A stretch of 64,000 nucleotides of DNA from Nitrosopumilus sp. b3 (lineage in GTDB: Archaea; Thermoproteota; Nitrososphaeria; Nitrososphaerales; Nitrosopumilaceae). Made by a program: the position numbers and the translations under genes. A model generated the notes under the pieces. It did not search any database, had not been told where the DNA came from, and saw only the letters and a list, made by a program, of their open reading frames with translations. The stretch covers positions 62,001-126,000 of the forward strand of contig NZ_MU078694.1 of assembly GCF_014078525.1 (NCBI RefSeq), read 5' to 3'. Positions 46,935 through 55,052 of the stretch are shown here, piece by piece. Each line of letters starts with the position of its first letter. Position 1 is the first letter of the stretch.

Positions 46935-47780
46935 TCATTTTACTTTTCTTATGATTTTTGGAATTTCCTCAAGATTGATATCTGAAACTACTTGAGCATC
47001 AAACTTTGGAATTTTCTCCGATTGGACTGCTCTTCCTCCAACTAATATTGGAATTTCAAATTCTCCCTTAATTTTTTTAATCAATCTTTGTGCTGCTAGT
47101 AAGTTATCTTCTAAGGTAATTGAAATTAGTACTAGATTTGGTTTATCATTTTCAATAAACGTAAGAATCGATTCTGTTGGTATTGATGTTCCAATATTGT
47201 ATACTTTGTATCCCTTTATTGTTAGATATGTTTCCAACACATCACATCCCAAATGATGCTCTTCTCCTAAGGGAACGCATATGAGAATTTTTTTCTTATT
47301 TTCAGAACCTTTTACTCTATCCATAATTATTTTCACTAGTGTGAGTGCTATGTTGCTTGCAACGTGTTCTGTGGCAACACTGATTTTGTTACTTGCCCAA
47401 TCTTCTCCAACTTGGTACATAACTGGCTTGAGAATTTTGTCAAAAAAGTCTGCGGTATTAAATAATTTTTCATATTCTTCATAAATTTTAATTGAATCTT
47501 GAATATTTCCATCAGTCAATTTTTTGTATAATTGTTTCTTAGATTTTTTTGATGCATCCTCTCTTTTTTTAATGTCTTTTGGATTAAATGATGCAAGAAC
47601 AGATAGAACTTTTGGATCTTTTCTATAGTCTAATGGTATGTCGTCTTTTACAACTTCAGATGCCTTACCAAGATATTTCACAATCTCTTGTTTTGATGTG
47701 CTCTTCTTTGAATCCCACACACTCCTTACAAGATAGAGATATTGATCAGATTTTACTTTTTTAGCTCTAATGTATACCAA
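46935..47780 (-). CDS. B12-binding-domain protein with novel N-terminal module
   Basis: 281 residues from TTG 47780, placed about 25 bases after a TATA box (GATATATAAC, 47801-47810). The C-terminal half is a cobalamin-binding pair: a helical cap (FFDKILKPVMYQVGEDWASNKISVATEHVASN) with the W..(x)..E..H pattern of CarH/LitR and MetH, then a Rossmann B12 domain with ExHxxG (GEEHHLGCD). The N-terminal ~55 residues (YIRAKKVKSDQYLYLVRSVWD...VKYLGK) look like the N-terminal module of some transposase/archaeal proteins, not a MerR HTH. A light-sensing role as in CarH is an inference from domain and neighbours. Confidence 0.8.
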   Translation of the reverse strand: MVYIRAKKVKSDQYLYLVRSVWDSKKSTSKQEIVKYLGKASEVVKDDIPLDYRKDPKVLSVLASFNPKDIKKREDASKKSKKQLYKKLTDGNIQDSIKIYEEYEKLFNTADFFDKILKPVMYQVGEDWASNKISVATEHVASNIALTLVKIIMDRVKGSENKKKILICVPLGEEHHLGCDVLETYLTIKGYKVYNIGTSIPTESILTFIENDKPNLVLISITLEDNLLAAQRLIKKIKGEFEIPILVGGRAVQSEKIPKFDAQVVSDINLEEIPKIIRKVK

Positions 47781-47800
47781 TACAGTTTTAAGAAATATTC

Positions 47801-47839
47801 GATATATAACTAATGCCAATAATTTTTACTAGTGGTAAA
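47801..47839 (-). promoter_or_regulatory. Tandem TTASCACTAG promoter of B12-domain gene
   Basis: On the minus strand TTACCACTAG (47838-47829) and TTGGCATTAG (47819-47810) are 19 bases apart and lead directly into the TATA box at 47801-47810. The first copy is part of a near-palindrome TTTAC-5 bases-GTAAA (47825-47839). Confidence 0.7.
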
Positions 47840-47848
47840 CTTTCTGGA

Positions 47849-48247
47849 CTATTTTTTTGCTTTGATAAAATCAACAATCGATAAAATTTCTCCCATTTCG
47901 GCTAAATGGCCATAACTTTTACCTTTGATGTTTGACATGGGCTTGTTGTTAACGCTGATAAATAACATATTGCCTTCATCCAGCGGAACTGTTATTCTTT
48001 TGATTTTATCATATGATGCTATGGTGTATAATCCTGAACCTACGATGCCTGTAATTGCTGAATTTTCTTTCCATGCCTCTATATCTCTTGAAATGGTATC
48101 CTTTGTCTCCTCTAACGGGACAATGTTTTTGACTCCTTTTCGCTGACTGTTCCAAAGAAATTCTCCATTTTTATTACAAACTGCAGCAAATCTGATAGAC
48201 TCGTTAAAATCCATCAACATGTTGAGAAGTTTTTCATATTTGTCCAC
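47849..48247 (-). CDS. Roadblock/LC7-like (DUF6659) protein
   Basis: 132 residues, MDKYEKLLNMLMDFNESIRFAAVCNKNGEFLW at the start, then SYDKIKRITVPLDEGNMLFISVNNK, and a C-terminal helix. Close paralogue of the next gene (48373), about half of residues matching by eye. Its promoter carries a TTACCACTAG element. Confidence 0.65.
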   Translation of the reverse strand: MDKYEKLLNMLMDFNESIRFAAVCNKNGEFLWNSQRKGVKNIVPLEETKDTISRDIEAWKENSAITGIVGSGLYTIASYDKIKRITVPLDEGNMLFISVNNKPMSNIKGKSYGHLAEMGEILSIVDFIKAKK

Positions 48248-48270
48248 CCTTTTTGTTAGGTAATTCTGTT

Positions 48271-48303
48271 AATAAATATTCTAAATCTCTGAACTAGTGG
48301 TAA
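48271..48303 (-). promoter_or_regulatory. TTASCACTAG promoter of 47849 gene
   Basis: TTACCACTAG on the minus strand (48303-48294); a degenerate second copy TTAGAATATT (48284-48275) lies 19 bases further and overlaps the TATA-like ATATTTATTA. ATG 48247 is about 25 bases beyond. Confidence 0.55.
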
Positions 48304-48372
48304 ATAAGAGCAAATGAATTTCTATGAATTAAATTTCTAAAAATCTAATCTTCTTTAAAAAATATTTTCTTA

Positions 48373-48780
48373 CTATTCTTCAAATGTGTTGACAAAATCT
48401 ACAATGGACATTATTTTTCCCATCTCGACTAATCTGCCGTAACTTTTTCTTTTGGTTTTTGCTAGTGGTTCATTATCTACACTTACAAACAAGAGATGAA
48501 ACGCATCTACTGGTATGGTTATTCGTTTAATTTTTTCAAAAGAAGTTATGTGATACATTGCCCTTCCTAATTCATTCCTATCTTCAAATTTTGAACGATC
48601 CGCCCAATCATCGGCTTCACGCCTCATTGCTTTTTTAGTCTCTGCTAAGGGCACCTTTAGTTTTACATCGTTTCTTTTACTATGCCATAATATTTCCCCC
48701 TTGGTATTACTAATTGCAGCAAATCTGATGGAATTGTTGAAATCCATCAGCATATCTAAAAGTTTTTCATAACGCCCCAT
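48373..48780 (-). CDS. Roadblock/LC7-like (DUF6659) protein
   Basis: 135 residues from ATG 48780 (MGRYEKLLDMLMDF); the longer frame to 48813 is less likely. Paralogue of 47849: same NSIRFAAISNTKGEILW and SFEKIKRITIPVDAFHLLFVSVDNE blocks. Tandem duplication with divergence. Divergent from the DICT-like gene; only a weak element is seen between them. Confidence 0.65.
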   Translation of the reverse strand: MGRYEKLLDMLMDFNNSIRFAAISNTKGEILWHSKRNDVKLKVPLAETKKAMRREADDWADRSKFEDRNELGRAMYHITSFEKIKRITIPVDAFHLLFVSVDNEPLAKTKRKSYGRLVEMGKIMSIVDFVNTFEE

Positions 48781-48875
48781 TGTTTCTAGTAAAATCTTGA
48801 TGAATAAAAACAATTGGATGGTACTATGTAAATTTTAAAGAGATAACTTATATCTGATTTTAAAATTAATCAATC

Positions 48876-49421
48876 ATGGATAGTCCTTATACTGATTTTG
48901 TTGGTAAAGTTTGGGCAGAATTCCCCCAGCTTGCAGAATGGCACAATTTAGATAAATCTATTCTTCCTTTATGGGGTTTAGATAAATTCATTGAAGCAGG
49001 ATACCATAACTTCTCATCTGACCGAAAGTCATTATTTCATCTTAGTAAATTAATTGAAGCTTATGCGCAAAAAAATAGTCAACCATTATTGGCCTCTTTT
49101 GAAGAAGTCAAGCGGTACAAATTTGTTGAAAAAAGATATCAGGAAATGATTAAAACAATTCCAAAAATATGGGTTATTGCAAATTTTGGAAAAACTGAAT
49201 TCAAAACCCCTCCAAAAATCCAAGTGTTGAATTGTGGAAATACAAATTTGGCAAAGGTATGGACTGTAATCACTAGAGGACCTTATGGCCCATTTGGATT
49301 AATTGCTGAAGAATTTGAAGCTGGAATGTTTAGAGGATTTTTCACACTTAACCCAAATGTTTGCCGATACGCTCTAAAAGTAATGGGCAAAACACTTGGT
49401 GCAAAATTTACAATTCAATAA
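48876..49421 (+). CDS. DICT-like sensory domain protein
   Basis: 181 residues, soluble. Blocks match the DICT (PF10069-type) pattern: FHLSKLIEAYAQKNSQPLLASFEEVKRYKFVEKRYQEMIKTIPKIWVIANFG, then the WTVIT...GPFGLIAEE block and RGFFTLNPN. DICT domains occur in haloarchaeal and cyanobacterial signal proteins and are suspected to take part in light responses. TATA box ACTTATATC (48846-48854) lies 25 bases before the ATG. Directly upstream of photolyase; a paralogue is at 54065. Confidence 0.65.
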   Translation: MDSPYTDFVGKVWAEFPQLAEWHNLDKSILPLWGLDKFIEAGYHNFSSDRKSLFHLSKLIEAYAQKNSQPLLASFEEVKRYKFVEKRYQEMIKTIPKIWVIANFGKTEFKTPPKIQVLNCGNTNLAKVWTVITRGPYGPFGLIAEEFEAGMFRGFFTLNPNVCRYALKVMGKTLGAKFTIQ

Positions 49422-49444
49422 TAAATTAGCATTTTAAACTAAAG

Positions 49445-50791
49445 ATGTATGAAAAGTCCTTATTTATTTTTAGAAGAGATTTAAGATTACATGACAACAC
49501 TGGATTAATAAAATCACTCGAACATTCAAAATCTGTCATTCCGTGTTTTATTTTTGATGCTGATTTAGTAAAGAATCCAAAAATTTCTAAATTTAGATGG
49601 ACTTTTCTTTCCCAATCCATATCTGATTTGGATTTACAATTAAAAAAGAAGAACAGTACTCTTAATCAATTTCAGGGCGATTCGTCTCTGATCATAGATG
49701 AAATAATTCGAAAACACCATGTAGATGCAATCTTTGCAAATACTGATTTTTCTAAATACTCAAAATCGCGTGATGCTAAAATTCATCAAGTTTGTAAAAA
49801 AAATAACATTAATTTTCATAATTCACTTGATTATCTTTTACATAATCCAAATGAAATAAAAACAAATGATGAAAACCCCTACATGATTTACTCTCATTTC
49901 TACAAAAAGGCACGCCAATTTCCTGTTAGATCTCCTTCAAAAAATTCTAAAAAAAATTATTTTAATGCAAAAATATCTAGTGCTCAAATCTTAGCACCAG
50001 AAATTAAAAATCCCGAAATTCCAGGTGGCAGAAATGAAGGTTTGAAAATACTAAAAAATTTGGAAAAGTTCATAGATTATAAAAAATTTCGAGATTTTCC
50101 AAGTCTTTTTCATACTACAACATTATCTGCGCATAACAAATTTGGAACTTTGTCTATCAGGGAAATTCATCATGCAATTAAACAAAAACTTGGTTTAGAC
50201 CATATTCTGATGGGTGAAATCTATTGGAGAGAGTTTTTCAACCATATCTTATTTCATTTCCCATGGTCCCAAAAAAAATCATTTAGAAAGAAATTTCAAA
50301 AAATCAGGTGGTCTAATTCCAAAGAGCATTTTTCTGCTTGGTGTAATGGGAAAACTGGATTCCCTATTGTTGATGCAGGGATGAGACAGCTTAACCAGTC
50401 TGGGTTTATGCATAATCGAGTTAGAATGATTGTAGCTTCCTTTTTGACGAAAGATCTTCATATTGACTGGAGATTAGGGGAGAGATATTTTGCTAAAAAA
50501 TTAGTCGATTATGATCCTGGAGTAAACGTTGGAAATTGGCAATGGGCTGCATCAACGGGGTGTGACTCTGTTCCATACTTTCGAATTTTTAATCCTTGGT
50601 TGCAACAAGAAAAATTCGATTCTGAATGTTTGTATATTAAAAAATGGGTTCCTGAATTAGATAACTTGCCTCCAAAAATCATTCATAATCTTTGGAAATC
50701 TTTTCCAGAAGATCTGGATTATGTACATCCAATGGTAACACACAAAATTGAATCTGAAAAAGCTAAATCTATTTTTAAATCACAAAAATAA
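49445..50791 (+). CDS. phr: Deoxyribodipyrimidine photolyase (class I)
   Basis: 448 residues. Antenna domain (KSLFIFRRDLRLHDNTGL at the start), then the FAD-binding helical domain: GEIYWREFFNH, WCNGKTGFPIVDAGMRQL, HNRVRMIVASFLTKDLHIDW, and GVNVGNWQWAASTGCDSVPYFRIFNP. These are the residues for FAD binding and CPD recognition in class I photolyases. It uses blue light to split pyrimidine dimers. 23 bases after the DICT-like gene, likely the same transcript. Confidence 0.96.
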   Translation: MYEKSLFIFRRDLRLHDNTGLIKSLEHSKSVIPCFIFDADLVKNPKISKFRWTFLSQSISDLDLQLKKKNSTLNQFQGDSSLIIDEIIRKHHVDAIFANTDFSKYSKSRDAKIHQVCKKNNINFHNSLDYLLHNPNEIKTNDENPYMIYSHFYKKARQFPVRSPSKNSKKNYFNAKISSAQILAPEIKNPEIPGGRNEGLKILKNLEKFIDYKKFRDFPSLFHTTTLSAHNKFGTLSIREIHHAIKQKLGLDHILMGEIYWREFFNHILFHFPWSQKKSFRKKFQKIRWSNSKEHFSAWCNGKTGFPIVDAGMRQLNQSGFMHNRVRMIVASFLTKDLHIDWRLGERYFAKKLVDYDPGVNVGNWQWAASTGCDSVPYFRIFNPWLQQEKFDSECLYIKKWVPELDNLPPKIIHNLWKSFPEDLDYVHPMVTHKIESEKAKSIFKSQK

Positions 50792-50844
50792 ATTAAATTA
50801 AAAAATTAGTTGCGTTTTGGAAATGTTTTTCCAATAAAATAATC

Positions 50845-50861
50845 TTTTACTAGTGGTAAAA
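50845..50861. promoter_or_regulatory. Palindromic TTASCACTAG element between convergent genes
   Basis: TTTTACTAGTGGTAAAA: perfect 6-base arms round TAGTG, containing the TTACCACTAG core on the minus strand. It lies between the 3' ends of phr and the TFB paralogue, where no start is expected. A second partial copy overlaps the TFB stop (50869-50879). Confidence 0.5.
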
Positions 50862-50868
50862 TATACTG

Positions 50869-51777
50869 CTAGTGTCTAATTCTTTTTCTTTGGGCCACTT
50901 GAACCTCTTTAACCCTATTGCGAATGGTGACAGCACTAATGCCTGATATTTGAGAAAGTCGAGTTTGTGAAATTCTTTCATCATTTTTCTTTACCGCTAG
51001 GTATACTGCAGCTGCTGCCATTGACATTGGATGTTTTCCGTAATTTATGCCTGCCTTTTGACTAAATTCCAAAATCTTTCTTGCATCACGCATAGTTTTT
51101 TCAGAAATCTGGGCCTCACTTGATATACGTGATATGAATTCTGATGGGTTGTAAGACACAGAATGGACTTCAAGATTTCTACAAAGAAGACGATATGTTC
51201 TCTGAATTACTTTCTTTTTAATTCCTGATGCATTTGCAATATCATCCAATGTTCTTGGTGTATCTGTCATTCTACATGCCATGTATACTACTGCACAAAG
51301 AATGGAATGATTTGAACGACCTGCAAGTAATTTTTTTTGTTCAGCTTTTCTAAACAAGTATGCTGATTTTTCAACAACATATTCAGGTAAGGCTATCTTT
51401 GATCTGATACCATCAAGAAAAGTAAATGCTTTGACATATGACTGTTTAGTAATTGAAGATTTACTGTTTCTATCCCACATTCTTAGACGGTGAAATGATT
51501 GTTTGTTTTTAGTAGATAAAATTCTCCCTGAAGCATCTTTGTTTTGAGATTGAATTGATGTGGATAGTCCCATATCTGCCATTTTTAATGATATTTTTTG
51601 TCCAGTTCTAGAATTATTTTGATAGTCTTCCATGGCTTGATTTTGATTTTCTGGACCAAAATCAATAATTTTTTCAGACAGCACCTGTGCACAATTTTCA
51701 CAAGCTATTTCTCCTGTAACAGCATCAGTGATTTTAAAATAATGTTGGCAAGCTTCCTCTAATTCCCTTTGCTCCAT
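50869..51777 (-). CDS. tfb2: Divergent transcription factor B paralogue
   Basis: 302 residues. Both cyclin-fold repeats and the C-terminal HTH (QISGISAVTIRNRVKEV) are kept. The zinc ribbon is altered: the first CxxC pair reads CQHYF, so only one Cys (with a nearby His) precedes the second pair CENC. The B-reader/linker is shorter and lacks EWRSF. BRE-contacting helix differs from that of the copy at 37593. It may direct polymerase to a subset of promoters. Its upstream region holds a TTAGCACTAT element (51834-51825, minus). Confidence 0.88.
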   Translation of the reverse strand: MEQRELEEACQHYFKITDAVTGEIACENCAQVLSEKIIDFGPENQNQAMEDYQNNSRTGQKISLKMADMGLSTSIQSQNKDASGRILSTKNKQSFHRLRMWDRNSKSSITKQSYVKAFTFLDGIRSKIALPEYVVEKSAYLFRKAEQKKLLAGRSNHSILCAVVYMACRMTDTPRTLDDIANASGIKKKVIQRTYRLLCRNLEVHSVSYNPSEFISRISSEAQISEKTMRDARKILEFSQKAGINYGKHPMSMAAAAVYLAVKKNDERISQTRLSQISGISAVTIRNRVKEVQVAQRKRIRH

Positions 51778-51824
51778 ATTTGCTATGTGTTTTTATTGCA
51801 TTTTAACCACATTGAATATTAAAA

Positions 51825-51834
51825 ATAGTGCTAA
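51825..51834 (-). promoter_or_regulatory. TTASCACTAG element upstream of TFB paralogue
   Basis: TTAGCACTAT on the minus strand, about 50 bases before the ATG at 51777 and 25 before the TATA-like CAATAAAAAC. Suggests autoregulation within the putative regulon. Confidence 0.5.
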
Positions 51835-51902
51835 ATTATGATTCAAAAATATTTCAAATCACTTTGTTTATATCTGATATACAGCATATTGGATAAATAA
51901 TG

Positions 51903-51940
51903 TTAGCACTAGTAATTATTTTAACACTAGGTTATATGCT
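51903..51940 (+). promoter_or_regulatory. Tandem TTASCACTAG promoter of 51960 operon
   Basis: TTAGCACTAG (51903-51912) and TTAACACTAG (51921-51930) exactly 18 bases apart, followed at once by the TATA box GTTATATGC (51931-51939). ATG 51960 is 25 bases on. The clearest example of the element. Confidence 0.75.
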
Positions 51941-51959
51941 ATGATTGCACAACTCAGTT

Positions 51960-52145
51960 ATGGCTGAAGAACAAGAATGGGCTAATTTGCTAGCAGAAAT
52001 TTTTGAAAAACTCACTCAAAAACATGCCTCAATCACATATGACTTTGAGGATCTTGCAATGAATGGGAGAGTAGAAAAAGATGGCAAAGTAATCCCCACA
52101 GGTACAGTTGCCTTAACTGGTAAACTGACTATAACTGCAAAATGA
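51960..52145 (+). CDS. Conserved hypothetical protein, 61 aa
   Basis: Start at ATG 51960 is fixed by the TATA box 25 bases upstream; a TTG at 51945 would lie before the predicted transcription start. MAEEQEWANLLAEIFEKLTQKHASITYDFEDLAM..., ending in beta strands with VALTGKLTITAK. Family unknown. Ten bases before the next gene. Confidence 0.6.
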   Translation: MAEEQEWANLLAEIFEKLTQKHASITYDFEDLAMNGRVEKDGKVIPTGTVALTGKLTITAK

Positions 52146-52155
52146 GGTGATTGAA

Positions 52156-52521
52156 ATGAAAGATTTTCAACTCCCTGCATATTTTTTATCCTATCTGGAT
52201 AATGGATCTCTTAAAATAAAATGTGATGAAAACACATCAATAAATTTTTTCATTGATGGTGATTCTAGAATTATAGATGTTCTTGATGTTCCAATTAAAC
52301 TTGACAAAAAACCTGGCTTGATAAAACAATTATCAGAAGGAAAAGATCTTGCAAAAAATCTTAAAGATAAAGGAATTACACTTGAAATCCGATATCAAGG
52401 TAAAACTGCGCTAAAATTAGGAAGAGATGCAAATCCCAAACTTGCAAAAATTGTTACATTAAGTAATGATATTGAAATATCTGATTTGAAAATTCTAAAA
52501 AAACTGAGCGATGTATTCTAA
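52156..52521 (+). CDS. Conserved hypothetical protein, 121 aa
   Basis: ATG 52156 is preceded by a good ribosome site (GAGGTGAT) and is preferred to GTG 52147. Mixed alpha/beta with DVLDVPIKLDKKPGLIKQLSEG and ITLEIRYQGKTALKLGRDANPKLAKI. No known motif. Part of the 51960-53948 operon. Confidence 0.55.
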   Translation: MKDFQLPAYFLSYLDNGSLKIKCDENTSINFFIDGDSRIIDVLDVPIKLDKKPGLIKQLSEGKDLAKNLKDKGITLEIRYQGKTALKLGRDANPKLAKIVTLSNDIEISDLKILKKLSDVF

Positions 52522-52568
52522 TAATATGATTTCAAACAATGAATCTCTCCAAAAATTTGTAATATAAG

Positions 52569-53948
52569 ATGTCTCAAAAAATAACAACAGAAATGCATTA
52601 TAAAGAAAAACCCTTTAGTATTTTGGTAACTGGTGCAACTGGTTTTATTGGTTCCAGATTGATATTTGATCTAACAGCAAATGGCTATTCTGTTAATGGA
52701 ATGTCTAGAAGAAAAATTCCTTCAACTGGAAATATTAAATATGTGCAGGCTGATGTTTTTGAACCATCAGAATTAGAGGATGCCTTATCTGGAGTTGAAA
52801 TCGCATTTTATCTGCTTCATTCTATGGAAGGGAATAAAGAAGAATGGAAGGAATTTGCTAATCGTGAGAAAACACAGGCTCAAAATTTTTTAAATGCTGC
52901 CACCAAATCTGGTGTCAAAAGAATCATCTATCTGGGAGGATTGGTAAATGATAGTATTTCACTATCACCCCATATGAAAAGCAGAAAGGATGTCGGTGAA
53001 ATTCTTGCATCGGGGACTATCCCAGTTACTGAATTACGGGCTTCCTTGATTATTGGAGCTCAAGGTGGATCTTATGCAATGCTACGATATCTTGTGGAAA
53101 GATTGCCTGTCATGGTTTGCCCTTCTTGGGTTAAATCACTTGCACAACCAATTGCAGTTGATGATGTAATTCTATATCTAAGAGGATGTTTGGAGAAGCC
53201 TGAAACTACAGGTAGAATTTTTGAGATAGGTGGACCTGAAAAAGTCACTTATGAGCAATTAATGCGAATTTATGCAAAATATTTGGGAAAGAAATTACTG
53301 GTATTACAAATTCCCTTTCTTACTACACGTCTATCATCATATTGGGTAGATCTAATTACTCCTGTTAAAGCATCTTTGGCTCGACCTCTAATTGACAGTC
53401 TAGTTCATGATACTGTTGTAACTGACGACTCTATAACAAAAATTATTCCTGGCTCGCTAAAATCTGTAGTTGAATCAATTGATATTGCAACAAAAGAAAT
53501 TAGAGAAAATCCTCCTAAAATGCCTCTAAAAGAAGAACGCACTGGATTTAAAATAAATCAAAAACTTTTGATGGCCTCATTGATTGCAATGGCACTTGTA
53601 GGTACTACCTTTTATTGGCTTGATGATCGAGCTGAGCTCTCTGAACCAATTTGGATTTTTGCTGGAATCATATGGTATGTTGCAATCATTACTGCAATAT
53701 TCTTTGTCAAAAATAAGACAAGGCTGGGATATCTTATTGGTGGAATTTTGTCTTGGATAACTCTTGCGTTTTGGCTATTTGATGATTTTTACTTATTATT
53801 TAATACGTCATTGATTATTACACAGCCAAATGAAGTGATAACAATTAGAAATATTGTCTGGGTTGCCCTATCCGCAGTTGCAGTATTTGCATCGCATAAT
53901 ACTTTTCACAAAATAATAGATTACCAATTCAAAGGTAAACCTATCTGA
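52569..53948 (+). CDS. NAD(P)-binding (YbjT/DUF2867-like) protein with TM tail
   Basis: 459 residues. The N-terminal ~330 residues are an atypical SDR: ILVTGATGFIGSRLIFDL (about 17-34), LLHSMEG, and RIFEIGGPEKVTYEQLMRIYAKYLG near 220, as in YbjT-type quinone/NADH proteins. The C-terminal ~120 residues hold four hydrophobic helices. YbjT-like genes are often found beside photolyase genes in bacteria. Third gene of the operon driven by the tandem-element promoter. Confidence 0.8.
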   Translation: MSQKITTEMHYKEKPFSILVTGATGFIGSRLIFDLTANGYSVNGMSRRKIPSTGNIKYVQADVFEPSELEDALSGVEIAFYLLHSMEGNKEEWKEFANREKTQAQNFLNAATKSGVKRIIYLGGLVNDSISLSPHMKSRKDVGEILASGTIPVTELRASLIIGAQGGSYAMLRYLVERLPVMVCPSWVKSLAQPIAVDDVILYLRGCLEKPETTGRIFEIGGPEKVTYEQLMRIYAKYLGKKLLVLQIPFLTTRLSSYWVDLITPVKASLARPLIDSLVHDTVVTDDSITKIIPGSLKSVVESIDIATKEIRENPPKMPLKEERTGFKINQKLLMASLIAMALVGTTFYWLDDRAELSEPIWIFAGIIWYVAIITAIFFVKNKTRLGYLIGGILSWITLAFWLFDDFYLLFNTSLIITQPNEVITIRNIVWVALSAVAVFASHNTFHKIIDYQFKGKPI

Positions 53949-54064
53949 GAATTCTTTTTCTGTTTTCAAATATTTTGATGTTAAAATTTATTTAAAAAAG
54001 TCTTCTAATCTTTCATCGAAAAAACATACAATTATTTTAAATACTAACAAAATTCAATGCAATT

Positions 54065-54619
54065 ATGACTTCAGAATATGACAGCTTCCTAGAAGAATTA
54101 TGGAGTGAGTTTCCTGGTCTATCTGAAAAAGAAATAACTGATATCACTGATCATAATATCCTATGGACTCTTGATGAATACATTAAGGCTGGATACGTTA
54201 ATTTTAAAACAGGCAGAAAAGAACTATATCGACTAAGTATTTTACTTGAAAATTTTGCAGTAAAAAATAACGTTGCACTGTTTGCAACATTTGAGACTGA
54301 AAAAAGATACAAGTATGTTGAAGACAGATACCTTGAAATTCTTGAAAAAATTCCAAAGGCCTGGATAATTGGAAATTTCAATAATCCTTTCCTAGCTCAA
54401 CAACCTCCAAAAAATTCAGAAGTGATTAGTTGTGATGGAACAAACATTTCCGATATGTGGATAGTCATTACAAAGAATTCAATGGGACCATTTGGTCTTG
54501 TTGCTGAAAATATTGGTGATGGTCAATATCGTGGTTTTTTCTCAATTAGCCCTCCTCTAATGAAAAAAGTAGTGGAAAATATATCAAAATCACTGAGGAT
54601 TTCCGTTGATTTATCATAA
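54065..54619 (+). CDS. DICT-like sensory domain protein, paralogue
   Basis: 184 residues, clearly paralogous to 48876: LDEYIKAGYVNFKTGRKELYRLSILLENF, EKRYKYVEDRYLEILEKIPKAWIIGNF, SMGPFGLVAEN and YRGFFSISPP. No TTASCACTAG element was seen upstream, and the promoter TATA is TTTTAAATAC (about 54033-54042). Confidence 0.65.
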   Translation: MTSEYDSFLEELWSEFPGLSEKEITDITDHNILWTLDEYIKAGYVNFKTGRKELYRLSILLENFAVKNNVALFATFETEKRYKYVEDRYLEILEKIPKAWIIGNFNNPFLAQQPPKNSEVISCDGTNISDMWIVITKNSMGPFGLVAENIGDGQYRGFFSISPPLMKKVVENISKSLRISVDLS

Positions 54620-54704
54620 TATTTTTTGAAGATTGATACTAATTCTTTACAAATTAGATTACTGACTATAAAAAATGTATTTCATAAATTGGTACAATAT
54701 GATA

Positions 54705-54714
54705 CTAGTGGTAA
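54705..54714. promoter_or_regulatory. TTASCACTAG element upstream of 54741 operon
   Basis: CTAGTGGTAA, minus-orientation TTACCACTAG, about 27 bases before the ATG at 54741. It overlaps the place where the TATA box is expected, so here it might repress rather than activate. Confidence 0.45.
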
Positions 54715-54740
54715 AATGCTTTTTGTAACAAATTAAATAA

Positions 54741-55052
54741 ATGTCAAAAGAATCATTACTTCTCATGGTTGATATTATCTGGGGAAACGGCTCTGAAATA
54801 TTAAGTTCAAATTCTTTTGTTTTGAATGTTACACATAGAAAAAATGGAAACAAAATAAATTATGATGACTCTGAAAAAATTCAAATCACTTCCGCAGATA
54901 TTCCTGGATTGCCTGTTAGTCAAAATGACTGGAGCGAGGATTTGTTGAAAAAAAACCTGATTGGGACGTTTCTTAAATGTGAAATTGAAGAAAAAGATAA
55001 TTCTGGAATGATTCTTGGTAAGGTTTCCCATTCTGGTGTTGGGGGATATTGA
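54741..55052 (+). CDS. Conserved hypothetical protein, 103 aa
   Basis: Beta-rich soluble protein (LMVDIIWGNGSEILSSNSFVLNVTHRKNG, ending SHSGVGGY). The stop overlaps the start region of the 2OG-oxygenase gene (TTGATG), so translation is coupled. Family not recognised. Confidence 0.5.
   Translation: MSKESLLLMVDIIWGNGSEILSSNSFVLNVTHRKNGNKINYDDSEKIQITSADIPGLPVSQNDWSEDLLKKNLIGTFLKCEIEEKDNSGMILGKVSHSGVGGY

Noticed and set aside
47325-47350. CACTAGTG match inside the B12-domain gene
   Set aside because: Lies within coding sequence far from any start and lacks the TTA and tandem context.
46935-47780. Transposase origin for the B12-domain protein's N terminus
   Set aside because: The ~55-residue module resembles the start of some transposases, but no catalytic domain or terminal repeats accompany it.
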